From Acidimicrobiia bacterium (GTDB taxonomy: Bacteria; Actinomycetota; Acidimicrobiia; Spongiisociales; UBA5794): 60,447 nucleotides of DNA. Shown here piece after piece: positions 14,273 through 24,100 of the stretch. The translations under genes and the position numbers were made by a program. Where the stretch lies: contig JASJAS010000042.1 in the NCBI GenBank assembly GCA_030066875.1, positions 1 to 60,447 on the forward strand, read 5' to 3'. Positions within the stretch are counted from its first letter, which is position 1; each line of letters opens with the position of its first letter. The notes below the pieces were generated by a model. It had not been told where the DNA came from. It worked only from the letters and a program-made list of their open reading frames with translations, and did not search any database.

Positions 14273-16654
14273 TCAGGACGTGGACTTCTCGAGGTAGGCC
14301 ATGGCGACCTTCTCCTGGGTCACCGGCATCGACTTGATGCGAACACCAAGGGCGTCGTAGACGGCGTTGGCAATCACCGGAGCGGCCGCAATCATGGTGT
14401 GTTCGCCTACCCCGCGTGCCCCAAATGGCCCGTCCGGCTGGGGAACCTCGACGATGATCGGTACCACCTCGTCGGGGATGTCGAAGGCGGTCGGGATCTT
14501 GTAGTCGGTGAAGTTGGGGTTCATCATCTTGCCGGCTTCGTCGAAGCGCATGTCTTCATAGAGAACTGTGGCCAGTCCCTGGACGAGGCCGCCGACGATC
14601 TGGCCCTTGACGAGATCAGGGTTGATGGCCTTACCTGCGTCTACTGCCAGCGCCGCCTTGCGCACCCAGATTCGGCCGGTGTCCTTGTCGATCTCGACTA
14701 CGACGCCGGTGGCACCGACGGTGTAGTGCACGTTGGGGTGTCCGCCTTGCCCGGTTTCCGGATCGCTGAGTGCGTTGGTGAACTCCGGCATGAACTTACC
14801 GCTGGCGATTATCGGGCCGCCCCGCCAGGTTCCTTCATCAGTCTGGATGCCGTCGATGACGAAGTCGCTGAGGGGCTTCTCGAAGACCGGGTCGGTCTTG
14901 CATTTGACCTTCTCGTTCTCCAAATACAGCGAATCATCTTCATAGCCGTACACCTGATGGATCACGTCGAAGATCTTGGCGCGGGCTTCGACGGCGGCTT
15001 TCTCGACCGCCAGCCCAGAGCTCCAGGTGACGTGAGAAGCTACCGTCTGCCACTCGTAGGGATTGCGGTCCGTGTCCGGTGTCTCGACCCGGATCTTCTC
15101 CACCGGGACGGTGAGGATCTCGCTGGCGATCTGGGCCATCACGGTGAGGTAGCCCTGTCCAAGCTCCATGCCGGAGACCGTGATGTTGATGCTGCCGTCC
15201 TCATTGAATTTGAGGAAGGAAGCCGACGAAGCGTTCGGCGGCATCGCCGGAGCCTTCCAAAACAGGGCAATGCCCTTGCCCATCACGGTGTTGGGGTTAT
15301 CCGACTGCTCTTCGACACCCCACTCGATGGCGTCAGCCACCTTGTCGATAGCTTCGATCATTCCTGACGGGTTCATGTGCCCGCCGTAGGAGAGCTCGTC
15401 ACCCTCGACGATGGCGTTCTTGCGTCGGAATTCGACCGGGTCCATGCCGATGGCTTCGGCTATGCGGTCCATATGCGACTCGAGCCCGAAGTGGAACTCC
15501 GAGTAGCCAAAACCGCGATAGGGGCCGCCTGGCGGCAGGTTGGTGTACATGCACAGCGAGTCGTTGCTGATGTTGGGCACGCGGTAGGGGCCGGTGGCCG
15601 ACAATCCGGCCGCGTTGACCACGTTGGCGCCGTACTCGACGTAGGCGCCGGCATCCCAGTACAGCTTGTGCTCGACGGCGGTGATGGTGCCGTCGTCCAT
15701 CACGCCGACTTTGAGCTCGGCTGTGACGCCCTGCCGCTGATAGGTGTTGTAGAACTCCTGCTCCCTCGTCCACCGCAGTTTGAGCGGGCGACCCTTTACG
15801 AGCGTGGCCATGGCGGCTCCGAGGATCTCCATCGAGACACCGGCTTTGCCACCGAACCCGCCCCCGATGTACGGGGTGATGACCCGGACGTCCTTGTGGG
15901 TGAAACCAAGCGGTTCCAAGGCTTGGGCGAAGAGGTGGCGTTGGGTGTGGGGCGACTGTGAGGCCGTCCACACGGTGAGCCGATCTGCCTGGTCGAGCTT
16001 GCTGACGGTGACATGGGGCTCGATTGCACAGTGGGCATAACGAGGTACGAAGTAGGTGTCCTCGAGCACATAGTCGGCCTCAGCGAACGCCTTTTCCGTG
16101 TCGCCCTTGCGGATCTTGCGCCAGTGGGCGATGTTCGTGTCCGCTTTGGGGAAGAACCAGGGGACGTGGGTGTAGTCCGCCAACTCCGGGTGGATGAGAT
16201 CGGCGTCTTCCTCGAACGCCTGCTTGGGGTCGAGGATCGGGTTCAGCACCTCGTACTCGACCTCGACCAGCTTGGCCGCTTGTACCGCCTCACGGTGGCT
16301 GCGGGCGATCACCCCTGCCACCTGTTCGCCGACAAAACGGACGTGGTCCTGGGCGAAGATGTACCGGTCCTCCATGTACATGCCGAATTTGTACGGGAAG
16401 TCTTTGCCGGTCACGACCCGCACGACCCCCTTGGCCCGTGCGGCCTCGGTTGTGTCGATGGAGACGATCCTGGCAAAGGCATGTGGGCTCTCCACGATGG
16501 CGGCGTGGAGCAGCCCGGGGCCGAAGTCGATGTCGTCGACGAACTCGGCGGCACCACTGATCTTGTCGAGGCCATCGATACGGACGGCGTCGGTACCGAC
16601 TGCCTTCAGCTCGTCCTCCTTTGCATCGGCTTCGAAGGGGAACGTCGTTGTCAT
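14273..16654 (-). CDS. Xanthine dehydrogenase-family molybdenum-binding subunit
   Basis: The 793-residue large subunit of a molybdenum hydroxylase. It shows the conserved GGGFGGKAGVSMEILGAAMA cofactor loop, GGPYRGFGYSEFHFGLE around the substrate/Moco region, GMELGQGYLTVMAQIASEIL, and the catalytic glutamate in GARGVGEHTM near the C-terminus. It lacks the AYxCSFR loop of form I and the AYRGAGR loop of form II CO dehydrogenases, so it is not a typical CO dehydrogenase. These enzymes hydroxylate an electron-poor carbon of N-heterocycles, aldehydes or CoA-activated aromatics using water. The linked nucleobase permease makes a purine or pyrimidine plausible. The ATG overlaps the 2Fe-2S subunit stop as ATGA. 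Confidence 0.9.
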   Translation of the reverse strand: MTTTFPFEADAKEDELKAVGTDAVRIDGLDKISGAAEFVDDIDFGPGLLHAAIVESPHAFARIVSIDTTEAARAKGVVRVVTGKDFPYKFGMYMEDRYIFAQDHVRFVGEQVAGVIARSHREAVQAAKLVEVEYEVLNPILDPKQAFEEDADLIHPELADYTHVPWFFPKADTNIAHWRKIRKGDTEKAFAEADYVLEDTYFVPRYAHCAIEPHVTVSKLDQADRLTVWTASQSPHTQRHLFAQALEPLGFTHKDVRVITPYIGGGFGGKAGVSMEILGAAMATLVKGRPLKLRWTREQEFYNTYQRQGVTAELKVGVMDDGTITAVEHKLYWDAGAYVEYGANVVNAAGLSATGPYRVPNISNDSLCMYTNLPPGGPYRGFGYSEFHFGLESHMDRIAEAIGMDPVEFRRKNAIVEGDELSYGGHMNPSGMIEAIDKVADAIEWGVEEQSDNPNTVMGKGIALFWKAPAMPPNASSASFLKFNEDGSINITVSGMELGQGYLTVMAQIASEILTVPVEKIRVETPDTDRNPYEWQTVASHVTWSSGLAVEKAAVEARAKIFDVIHQVYGYEDDSLYLENEKVKCKTDPVFEKPLSDFVIDGIQTDEGTWRGGPIIASGKFMPEFTNALSDPETGQGGHPNVHYTVGATGVVVEIDKDTGRIWVRKAALAVDAGKAINPDLVKGQIVGGLVQGLATVLYEDMRFDEAGKMMNPNFTDYKIPTAFDIPDEVVPIIVEVPQPDGPFGARGVGEHTMIAAAPVIANAVYDALGVRIKSMPVTQEKVAMAYLEKSTS

Positions 16655-17118
16655 GGCGTTTCTCCTTGTCCTTGGCCAGCCGCAAGGACGGCGTCGATAA
16701 TCGGTTCGTAGCCGGTGCAACGGCACAGGTTGCCGGCAAGGGCCTCCTGCACATCGTGACGAGACGGGTTGGGATTCAGTTCGAGCAGTTCGGTTGCCGA
16801 CAGCACGATCCCGGGGGCGCAGAAGCCGCACTGGAAGGAGTTGTTGCTGATGAACAGGTCCTGCAGCTGGCTCATGCCTTCGTAGCTGATGCCTTCGACG
16901 GTGACGATGTCGTGGCCCTCGGCTTCCACGGCCAGGACCAGGCAGCTCCGTACGGAGCGCCCATCCATGAGGATGGTGCACGAGCCGCAGTCGCCGCGCT
17001 CGCAGCCGACCTTCGGACTCTTGGTTCCGACCTGTTCGCGGAGGACGTCGAGCAGCACATCGGCCGCCGCGACGTCGAGCACCCATTGCTCTCCGTTGAC
17101 CTTGAGTTCCAGGTTCAT
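16651..17118 (-). CDS. Molybdenum hydroxylase [2Fe-2S] subunit
   Basis: The 155-residue small subunit carries both iron-sulfur clusters of the family. The plant-ferredoxin-like cluster is bound by CERGDCGSC plus a later Cys (SCLVLAVEAEG), and the alpha-helical cluster by CGFCAPG and NLCRCTGYEPI. It passes electrons from the molybdenum site to FAD. The ATG has GAGGGG upstream and lies 10 bases after the FAD subunit stop; the gene order medium, small, large is the usual one. Confidence 0.93.
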   Translation of the reverse strand: MNLELKVNGEQWVLDVAAADVLLDVLREQVGTKSPKVGCERGDCGSCTILMDGRSVRSCLVLAVEAEGHDIVTVEGISYEGMSQLQDLFISNNSFQCGFCAPGIVLSATELLELNPNPSRHDVQEALAGNLCRCTGYEPIIDAVLAAGQGQGETP

Positions 17119-17128
17119 GGCCACCCCC

Positions 17129-18013
17129 TCACACCAATCTGGCACCGTAGGCCGGGCCGGTGCCGTCCAGTCTCTGCCGAGCTGCCCAGAGCCCACGTTT
17201 CAGCATCACCGCCGTCATGTGGGTGCGGTATGCGGCAGTGGCTCGCATGTCGGTGATCGGGCTGATCTCGTCGGGGACCATCGCCACTGTACGGGCGACG
17301 AGATCGTCATCGAGCTCATTGCCGTGCAATGTGTTCTCGATGCGCGCGGAACGGATCGGGGTCGGGGCGACTGCGCCAAAAGCAACCCGGTATTCGTTGT
17401 CCGGGTACGCGGCGATGCCAACTGCGGCCTGGGCGAGGTCCTCGCCGGCATATCGCATCAACTTGACGTAGACGCCGCCGTGTTTGCGTAGCTTCAAGGT
17501 CAGATGGGTCACGACTTCGTCGTCGGTCAACGCCGTCTCACGGAGGCCGGTGAACCAGTCGTTGATGTCGACACTGCGATCGCCGTTGGGACCGGTGAGA
17601 TGGACAGTCGTGTCGTAGACGAGGAGCACCGGTCCGGCATCGCACGAGGGGACTGCTGAGCAGATGTTGCCCACCATGGTGGCTCGGTTGCGGATGCCTG
17701 GGGAGGCGACCGTCTCGGACATCTCGGCCAGCAGTGGGACGTGCTCGTGGATGGTCTCCGACTCGATGAGGTCGGTGAACGTGACCAGCGATCCGATGTG
17801 CAGCTCATCGTCGACGACCTTGATCTCGCTGAGATCGGGTATGTCCTTGATGTCGACAACGAGGTCGGGTGCGATAACGTCGTCGCGCAGCCAGGCAACG
17901 AGATCGGTTCCTCCCGCCAGGATCATCGCCAGCCCGGGGTGCTCCGCCAGGGTCTGGGTGGCCTCGGCAAGCGTCGTGGGACGTCGGTACTCGAATTCTT
18001 TGGCGATCACCAA
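17129..18013 (-). CDS. Molybdenum hydroxylase FAD-binding subunit
   Basis: The 294-residue medium subunit has the two FAD-binding motifs of the family, MILAGGTDLVAWLRD near residue 30 and TMVGNICSAVPSCDAGPVLLVYD near residue 112. The C-terminal CO-dehydrogenase flavoprotein domain follows. There is no 4Fe-4S insertion, which argues against 4-hydroxybenzoyl-CoA reductase. It is the first gene of the operon. The start is TTG at 18013 or the adjacent GTG at 18010; both fit the AGGAGG site just upstream. Confidence 0.92.
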   Translation of the reverse strand: MVIAKEFEYRRPTTLAEATQTLAEHPGLAMILAGGTDLVAWLRDDVIAPDLVVDIKDIPDLSEIKVVDDELHIGSLVTFTDLIESETIHEHVPLLAEMSETVASPGIRNRATMVGNICSAVPSCDAGPVLLVYDTTVHLTGPNGDRSVDINDWFTGLRETALTDDEVVTHLTLKLRKHGGVYVKLMRYAGEDLAQAAVGIAAYPDNEYRVAFGAVAPTPIRSARIENTLHGNELDDDLVARTVAMVPDEISPITDMRATAAYRTHMTAVMLKRGLWAARQRLDGTGPAYGARLV

Positions 18014-18140
18014 AGCAAACCTCCTCCAACCCGATCCACGAAGCTTACAAACTGTTAACCATCGTTGGCAGGGCCGAATGTCACCGGGCCTTCGGACGGT
18101 TTGACTTGAAGGAACCGGCCGGCGTTACGAGCCGCCCTCC

Positions 18141-18182
18141 GTTCTTGCGTAACTGGCGGCCTATGTGGGCCGCCAGTTACGC
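18141..18182. repeat. Dispersed palindromic element, copy 2 (terminator-like)
   Basis: GCGTAACTGGCGGCC (18147-18161) and GGCCGCCAGTTACGC (18168-18182) form a perfect 15-bp stem with a 6-base loop. It is preceded by GTTCTT, giving the GTTCTTGCGTA core shared with the copies at 10407 and 26969. It lies 24 bases past the hydrogenase large-subunit stop and should end that operon. The remaining 192-base gap also holds the promoter region of the molybdenum hydroxylase operon; no convincing -10/-35 pair is visible. Confidence 0.7.
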
Positions 18183-18205
18183 CGGAATGCTGTTGGCTGT
18201 TTGAC

Positions 18206-19684
18206 CTAGTCCCGGCTGGTTTCGCTGAGCACCGTCCCATCCGCAGCGCGAATCCGGACCACCATCGGCATCTGCCCCGGCAGGCTGTGGGTGGCGCAGC
18301 CGAAGCACGGGTCGTAGGCACGGAACGCCATCTCGATCTTGTTGAGCACGCCTTCGGTGACCTCTACACCCTTGTGAATGAGTCCCTGGGCCGCCTTCTT
18401 GATCGACATGCTGATGGAGGCGTGGTTGTTGGTCGTACCCACGATCAGGTTCACCTTCTGCAGGACCCCCCGCTCATCGGTCACGTAGTGATGTGTAAGC
18501 GTCCCTCGCGGTGCTTCTACCGAACCTATGCCCTCCGTTGGCGTTTCCGTCGGAATCGTTCGGATGTCGGGGCTGGTGATTTCCTCATCGAGCGCAAGTT
18601 CCATTGTCCGCTCGGCGGCGTAGACCAACTCGACCACTCGGGCCCAATGTGTTGCCAGCGTTTGATGCACCGGAGTGTTGCCAGTCGGGTCGCCGGTCAG
18701 CGTCTTGAAGTAGCGCTCGTACTGCTCCTGGGCCAGAGGCGTCGCCATCCCCTTCGAAGCGTTGAGCCGGGACAGCGGCGAGGCGCGGTACACCCCGCTG
18801 TCGACACCGTCGGTAAACCCCGTCCAGCCCTTCGCCTTCAGGAAGGGGAATTTCAGGTAGCTCCACTGCTCGACATGCTCGCCGACGTGGTCGAGATAGT
18901 CCCGAGGGTGGTACTGGACGATCTCGGCGCCTTCGGTATCGACCACTCGGATCTCCCCGTCGTAGAAGTTGGAGTGTCCGTTCTCATCCACCGTCCCCAT
19001 CGAGTGGAATCGGTGGGTGTAGGTGTCGGAGAGGATCAGGTCGAGATAGTCCTGATTCGCCAGCACGACGTCGTCGAGAATCTGCAGGGTGAACTTGCCG
19101 AACTCGAGCAGCTGCTTGGCGTACTCGACCACCTCGAGCCGCTCTTCTTCCGTGAGGCCTTTGGTGACTCCACCGGGTATCGATGTCACCATGTGGATGG
19201 TCTTGCCCCCGAGTATCTTGACGATCTCATGCGCCGCAGCTCGGGCGCCGATCACCACCTTTCCGGTGTCGATCCCCAACTTGTGGATCATGCCGAGGAT
19301 GTTGCGTTCCGCCGGCGGTGCCTCCGGGCCCATCACGAAGTCGGGTCCACCCAGGATGTAGAAGTGGGTCGCATGGTCACCGGTGAAGAACGCGCTGTAC
19401 ATCAACTCGCGCAGCTTCTTCGCTGCAGAGGGAATCTCAACGTGATAGGTATCGTCGCACGCCTTGGCCGAAGCAAGGTGATGGGCCTCGCTGCACACGC
19501 CACAGATACGCGCTGTGATCCGGGGCATGTCCTCGACAGGACGATCCACGCAGAATGCCTCGAAACCACGCAGCTCGGGAACGATGAAGAAGCAATCCGC
19601 CACATCGCCGTTGTCGTCGAGGAAGATATCGATCTTGCCGTGGCCTTCGAGGCGGGTGATGGGGTCGATCGAGATCTGCTTCAT
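18206..19684 (-). CDS. mvhA: [NiFe] hydrogenase large subunit, Mvh-like (group 3)
   Basis: The 492-residue catalytic subunit binds nickel-iron through the N-terminal RICGVCSEAHH motif (Cys61, Cys64) and the C-terminal DPCFGCATH motif. After the terminal histidine there is a 26-residue tail (SLPGQMPM onward) of the kind removed by a maturation protease once nickel is inserted, and such a protease is encoded by the first gene of the same operon. Sequence style and partners place it with the F420-non-reducing MvhA hydrogenases, which feed electrons from H2 through MvhG and MvhD to HdrA. Its ATG overlaps the MvhG stop (ATGA), and it is the last gene of the operon. Confidence 0.93.
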   Translation of the reverse strand: MKQISIDPITRLEGHGKIDIFLDDNGDVADCFFIVPELRGFEAFCVDRPVEDMPRITARICGVCSEAHHLASAKACDDTYHVEIPSAAKKLRELMYSAFFTGDHATHFYILGGPDFVMGPEAPPAERNILGMIHKLGIDTGKVVIGARAAAHEIVKILGGKTIHMVTSIPGGVTKGLTEEERLEVVEYAKQLLEFGKFTLQILDDVVLANQDYLDLILSDTYTHRFHSMGTVDENGHSNFYDGEIRVVDTEGAEIVQYHPRDYLDHVGEHVEQWSYLKFPFLKAKGWTGFTDGVDSGVYRASPLSRLNASKGMATPLAQEQYERYFKTLTGDPTGNTPVHQTLATHWARVVELVYAAERTMELALDEEITSPDIRTIPTETPTEGIGSVEAPRGTLTHHYVTDERGVLQKVNLIVGTTNNHASISMSIKKAAQGLIHKGVEVTEGVLNKIEMAFRAYDPCFGCATHSLPGQMPMVVRIRAADGTVLSETSRD

Positions 19685-20691
19685 GACTCACCCCCGTTTC
19701 CTGAGCTATCTGGAGCGCCGATGGTGACCCTCCCCAGCGTTGCGTGCGCCATTGAGAACCTGTAAAAGGTGCCAATCGGATCGACGATGCCGTCGAGAAT
19801 CCGGTCGATCTCCTCGGGATCATCAGAGTCGATGACCGAAGCCAGGGCTGCAACCATCTTGGTGCCCTGATCCTTCGAGTTGGGCGCCGGCCCGTAGCAG
19901 CCGCGGCAGGGAACCCCTGCGGCGACACACAGTCCCCCACACCCACTGCGTGTCGCCGGCCCCATGCACACGATGCCCTGGTCCAGTAGACATTGATCCG
20001 GATCGGGGATCACTTCGTGGATCCGCACGAATCCCTTGATCTTCTTCTCCTGTCGTTCCCGAGGACACTCGTCGCAACAGGTCTTGTCGCCCGCTCCCAG
20101 GACCGTCCCTTTGGGAGGCAGCGGCTTGTCGTTCTCCATGATGTCGATTACTGCTTCCAGCACGGCCCATATCTGGTGCGCCTGCGGTGGGCAGCCCGGC
20201 ACGAAGTAGTCGACATCGGTCACCTGCTCGAGGGAGCGCACCGTTTCCCAGAACTCGGGCAGCTCAATGGTGCCGACCGGAGTCTCGGTTGCCGTCTGCG
20301 GCATGACCCGATCTGGATTGACCGTCGACGGAGAATCGGCGAAGACCCAATCCAGGGTCGCCGCCCGGGTGGTTGTGTTCGACAACGCCGGTATGCACCC
20401 TTCACAAGCGCAGGAACCGAAGGCGACCATGATCTTCGATTTACGGCGCAGCAACTCTGCCATGTATTCGTTGTCCGAGGTACGCACTGCACCGTTGAAC
20501 AGACAGAGATCGATCTCGCCGTCTTGCATCGCCTCGACATCCTTGACCTTGAAGTCGACGGCCACCGGCCAGAACACGACGTCGAAGAATGCGTCGACAT
20601 CGAGGATCTTCTCTTTGATGTCGAGCACCGCGATCTCGCACCCGCCGCACGACGCCGCCCAGTACAAAGCGAGTTTGGGTTTGCTACTCAT
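19681..20691 (-). CDS. mvhG: [NiFe] hydrogenase small subunit, Mvh-like
   Basis: The 336-residue subunit has the proximal-cluster motif ASCGGCE at its N-terminus, GSCACEGCIPAL, GCPPQAHQIW, and a cysteine-rich C-terminal part (CCDECP, DQCLLDQGIVCMGP, SGCGGLC, CRGCYGP) for further iron-sulfur clusters. There is no twin-arginine signal, so the enzyme is cytoplasmic. It relays electrons between the NiFe site and MvhD. The ATG follows GGAGG by 6-7 bases and overlaps the MvhD stop as ATGA. Confidence 0.92.
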   Translation of the reverse strand: MSSKPKLALYWAASCGGCEIAVLDIKEKILDVDAFFDVVFWPVAVDFKVKDVEAMQDGEIDLCLFNGAVRTSDNEYMAELLRRKSKIMVAFGSCACEGCIPALSNTTTRAATLDWVFADSPSTVNPDRVMPQTATETPVGTIELPEFWETVRSLEQVTDVDYFVPGCPPQAHQIWAVLEAVIDIMENDKPLPPKGTVLGAGDKTCCDECPRERQEKKIKGFVRIHEVIPDPDQCLLDQGIVCMGPATRSGCGGLCVAAGVPCRGCYGPAPNSKDQGTKMVAALASVIDSDDPEEIDRILDGIVDPIGTFYRFSMAHATLGRVTIGAPDSSGNGGES

Positions 20692-21143
20692 GAGCCCACC
20701 TCCAGCGGTCCGAGATCTCTGATCTTGGCTGCCATCTCGTTGGCGGTTTCGGCCCATTGGTCGCCTTCGCTGGCGGACACCCAGACGAGCTTGAGCCGCT
20801 CGGGGTCGATGCCAAATCCCTCGATGAGGCGCTTCAACAAGTGCACACGTCGCAGCGTCTTGTAGTTGCCCTCTTGGTAGTGGCAGTCACCGGGATGACA
20901 CCCGGAGATGATCACTCCGTCCGCGCCCATGCTGAACGCCTTGACGACAAACGTCGGATCCATCCGCCCGGAGCACATCACGCGGACGATGCTGACGGAA
21001 GGGTCCCACTGGATGCGAGAGATTCCTGCCAGGTCGGCACCCGTATAGCTGCACCAGTTGCAGAGGAAGGCAACGATGCGAGGGCGCCACTCGCTGGAAA
21101 CCACCGCGGGCTCTCGCAGCGGGGCTTCTGTGGTGACCGTCAT
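20688..21143 (-). CDS. mvhD: MvhD-like iron-sulfur electron-transfer subunit
   Basis: The 151-residue protein matches MvhD, the [2Fe-2S] subunit that links hydrogenase to HdrA. It has LCNWCSYTGADLAG, VMCSGRMDPTFV and GCHPGDCHYQEGN, the three cysteine motifs of the family. In methanogens this subunit docks on HdrA. Here the ATG overlaps the HdrA stop (ATGA), which fits a fixed stoichiometry with HdrA. Confidence 0.93.
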   Translation of the reverse strand: MTVTTEAPLREPAVVSSEWRPRIVAFLCNWCSYTGADLAGISRIQWDPSVSIVRVMCSGRMDPTFVVKAFSMGADGVIISGCHPGDCHYQEGNYKTLRRVHLLKRLIEGFGIDPERLKLVWVSASEGDQWAETANEMAAKIRDLGPLEVGS

Positions 21144-24100
21144 ATCGTCACCTCCTCTCCGATCGATCCAGAAATCGGGCCCGATGCAATCGGGGCCAGA
21201 ATGCCGTCGAGCTCTGCCAGAATCTGCTCGTCGGTGAACCCGGCCCCGGTGATCGCCGCAGCCGGACAAGCGGCAACGCAGGTGCCGCACCCCTTGCACA
21301 AGGCCAGGTTGACCACCGCGTTGTTGTGCTCCTCATCGAACGTGATTGCCGTGTACGGACACAAGCCGAGGCAGGTCTTGCAGCCGCCGCACAGGTGCTC
21401 CTGCACGGTCGCTCGAACAGGCTCAATGATCACCTCGCCCCGCGAGATCATCCCCAAGATGTTGGAGGCCGCAGCCTGCGCTTGCGCCACCGTGTCCGGG
21501 ATGTCCTTCGGGCCCTGCGCACACCCGGCCACATAGACCCCTTCGGTGGTCGTCCCAATCGGATCGAGCTTGGGGTGGCGTTCCAGGAAGAATCCATCGG
21601 GGCTCCTGCTCAGTGAGAACACTCGGCCCACCTGCTCGGCGTCGGGCTGGGGCTCGATGGCGCCCATCAGCACCACCATGTCCACCGGGATCTCACGAAA
21701 ACGCCCGATCAAGGTGTCTTCGGCCCGTACCACCAGGTGACCGCCGTCGCCGTTGGTGCTCTTTGCGGGCATCACTTCGACGACTTTGCCCCGGATGACA
21801 TTGGCTCCCTCGTCGAGAACTCGGAGATAGAACTCCTCGTAGCCCTTCCCGAAGGCTCGCATATCGATGTAGAACTCGTAGAGCTCGGCGTCCGTCCGGT
21901 CCTTCACCAGGTGGGCGAATTTGAGTGCCGCCATACAGCACACACGCGAGCAATAGCGGTTGTAGTTCTCGTCACGCGACCCGACGCAGTGGACGATGGC
22001 CACCGACCGCGGTGGTTTCCCGTTCTTGCAGAGGATTTCACCACCGGTGGGTCCGGTCGAGTTGAGCATCCGCTCGAATTCGGTGCTGGTGATGACGTTG
22101 TCGTAACGGCCGTATCCGTAGGGAGTCATCCGGGTCGCATCGAACGACTTGAACCCGGTTGCCACCAGGATCTGACCTACCTCGAGCTCGACGATCTCGT
22201 CCTTCATATCGAGCTGAACCGCATCCGGCGGGCACACGTTCTCGCACGAGTGGCATTCAACGCAGACACCACAGTGCAAGCAGCGCGACGCCTCGCGAAT
22301 GCCCTCCTCCTCGGTCATCCCGAAGTCGACCGTGTCATAGTCGGCGAGGCGAGCTGCCGGATCGCGGGCCTCGAGCCGAGCTCGTGGCATCTTCTCGATC
22401 TGGTCGTAGGTCGGCCCGTGTTCATAGGGCGCCTTCACGAATCCACGCACCGGATCGGGCGGCGCTACGTGGGTCTCGAAGTGCTGCAGCGGCCGGCCCT
22501 GCAGATACTTGTCGATTGCCTCGGCGGCGCGACGGCCCTGACCCATCGCCTCGACGATCGAGGCCGGGCCAAGCACAACATCGCCGCCGCCAAACACACC
22601 GGGAAGACCAGTCTGCAGCGAGTCGGGTTCGACGATGAGGGTGTCCCACTTGGTGAACCCGATTTCGCCTTTCTCGGGTACCCCGCCCTTGAACCAGGTG
22701 CGGAAGGGCTGCTGACTCACCGAGGGGATCACCATGTCGAACTCGCGTACGTGCTCCGAGCCATCGATTGGGATGGGGCGGGCCCGTCCGCTCTCATCGG
22801 GTTCCCCCAGCTCGTTGTTGATGCACCTGAGTCCGGCGACCTTGCCGTTCTCCACGACAACTTCGAGCGGAGATACCAGGTAGTCGAAATGCACACCCTC
22901 TGCGATGGCACCCTCTACCTCCTCGAGGTCTGCGGGCATCTCGTCTGCGGTGCGCCGGTACAAGATGGCGACATCCGCCCCCTGCCGTCGAGCAGTTCGG
23001 GCCACGTCCATGGCGGTGTTGCCACCACCGATGACTGCGACCTTCCTGCCGGTCCACTGCGGCCGACCCAAGTTGATCTCGCGCAGGTAGTCGATGCCGA
23101 GGATGACGCCCTCGGCGTCCTCCCCGGGAACCTTCAGTTGCAGACCGCGGTGCGCCCCGAGCGCCATGAAGACCGCTCCGTAGCCGAACTCGGGACGGTC
23201 GCTGAGCAGATCCGCGAGTTTGAAGTCGATCCCGAGTTCGACCCCTGTCTGGAACTCGACACCGGTCTTGCGGATGTAATCCAGATCCCGTTCCACGATC
23301 TCAGGTGGGCAGCGGTAGTCGGGGAGTCCGACCGCCAGCATGCCGCCGAGCTTGTTGTGCTTCTCGAAGACCGTGACCTTGTAGCCCTCCTGGGCGAGAT
23401 CGAACGCACAAGTCAAGCCGGCGGGTCCCGACCCGATCACGGCCACTTTCTCGGGGTAGTCGTGCTTCACGGGAGGCGGCTCCGGGTCGGGAATGTGCTC
23501 TCGCTCCCAGTCCATCGCCAGTCGTTTGAGACCGCGGATGGCCACCGGATCGTCGACCTTGCCCCGACTGCAAGCTGTCTCGCAGGGGTGATAGCAAACC
23601 CTGCCGCAGACAAACGGCAGTGGATTGCGTTTTCTGATCAGCTTGGCAGCCTCCTCGAACCGGCCGTCGGCGATCAACGCCACGTAACCGGCAGCGTTTT
23701 GGTGAATCGGGCACGCTTCCATACAAGGGGGGCTGCCCTGCTTCTCGATGACATATGTGCTTGGGATCGCCTGCGGGAAAGCCTTGTGGATGGCATGCCT
23801 GGTGGAGATGTACTCGTCGAACGGATCCGGCACGTTGACCGGGCACACGTTGAGACACTCACCGCACGAGGTGCAGGCATCGGTGACGAATCGGGCCTTC
23901 TGCCGCACCTTGACCTTGAAGTTGCCGACGAACCCTTCGACAGACTCGACTTCACACATCGTCATGAGGTGAAGGTTCTCCCGGCGTTCCGCCGACACCA
24001 TCTTCGGAGTCAGGATGCACGCGGCGCAGTCCAAAGTCGGGAACGTCTTGTCGAACTTGGCCATCATGCCGCCGATGGTCGACTTGCGTTCCACCAGGAA

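Noticed and set aside
16655..17086. Longer start for the molybdenum-binding subunit (frame open for 144 more codons)
   Set aside because: That region encodes the 2Fe-2S subunit in another frame; the ATG at 16654 overlaps its stop as ATGA and matches the family N-terminus.
14273..18013. Aerobic carbon monoxide dehydrogenase
   Set aside because: The three-subunit layout fits, but the large subunit lacks the AYxCSFR (form I) and AYRGAGR (form II) active-site loops; it reads GGPYRGFGYSE, as in other molybdenum hydroxylases.
18287..19765. 492-codon plus-strand frame opposite the hydrogenase large subunit
   Set aside because: It lies opposite a gene with unmistakable NiFe motifs; the translated product is arginine/valine-rich shadow sequence.
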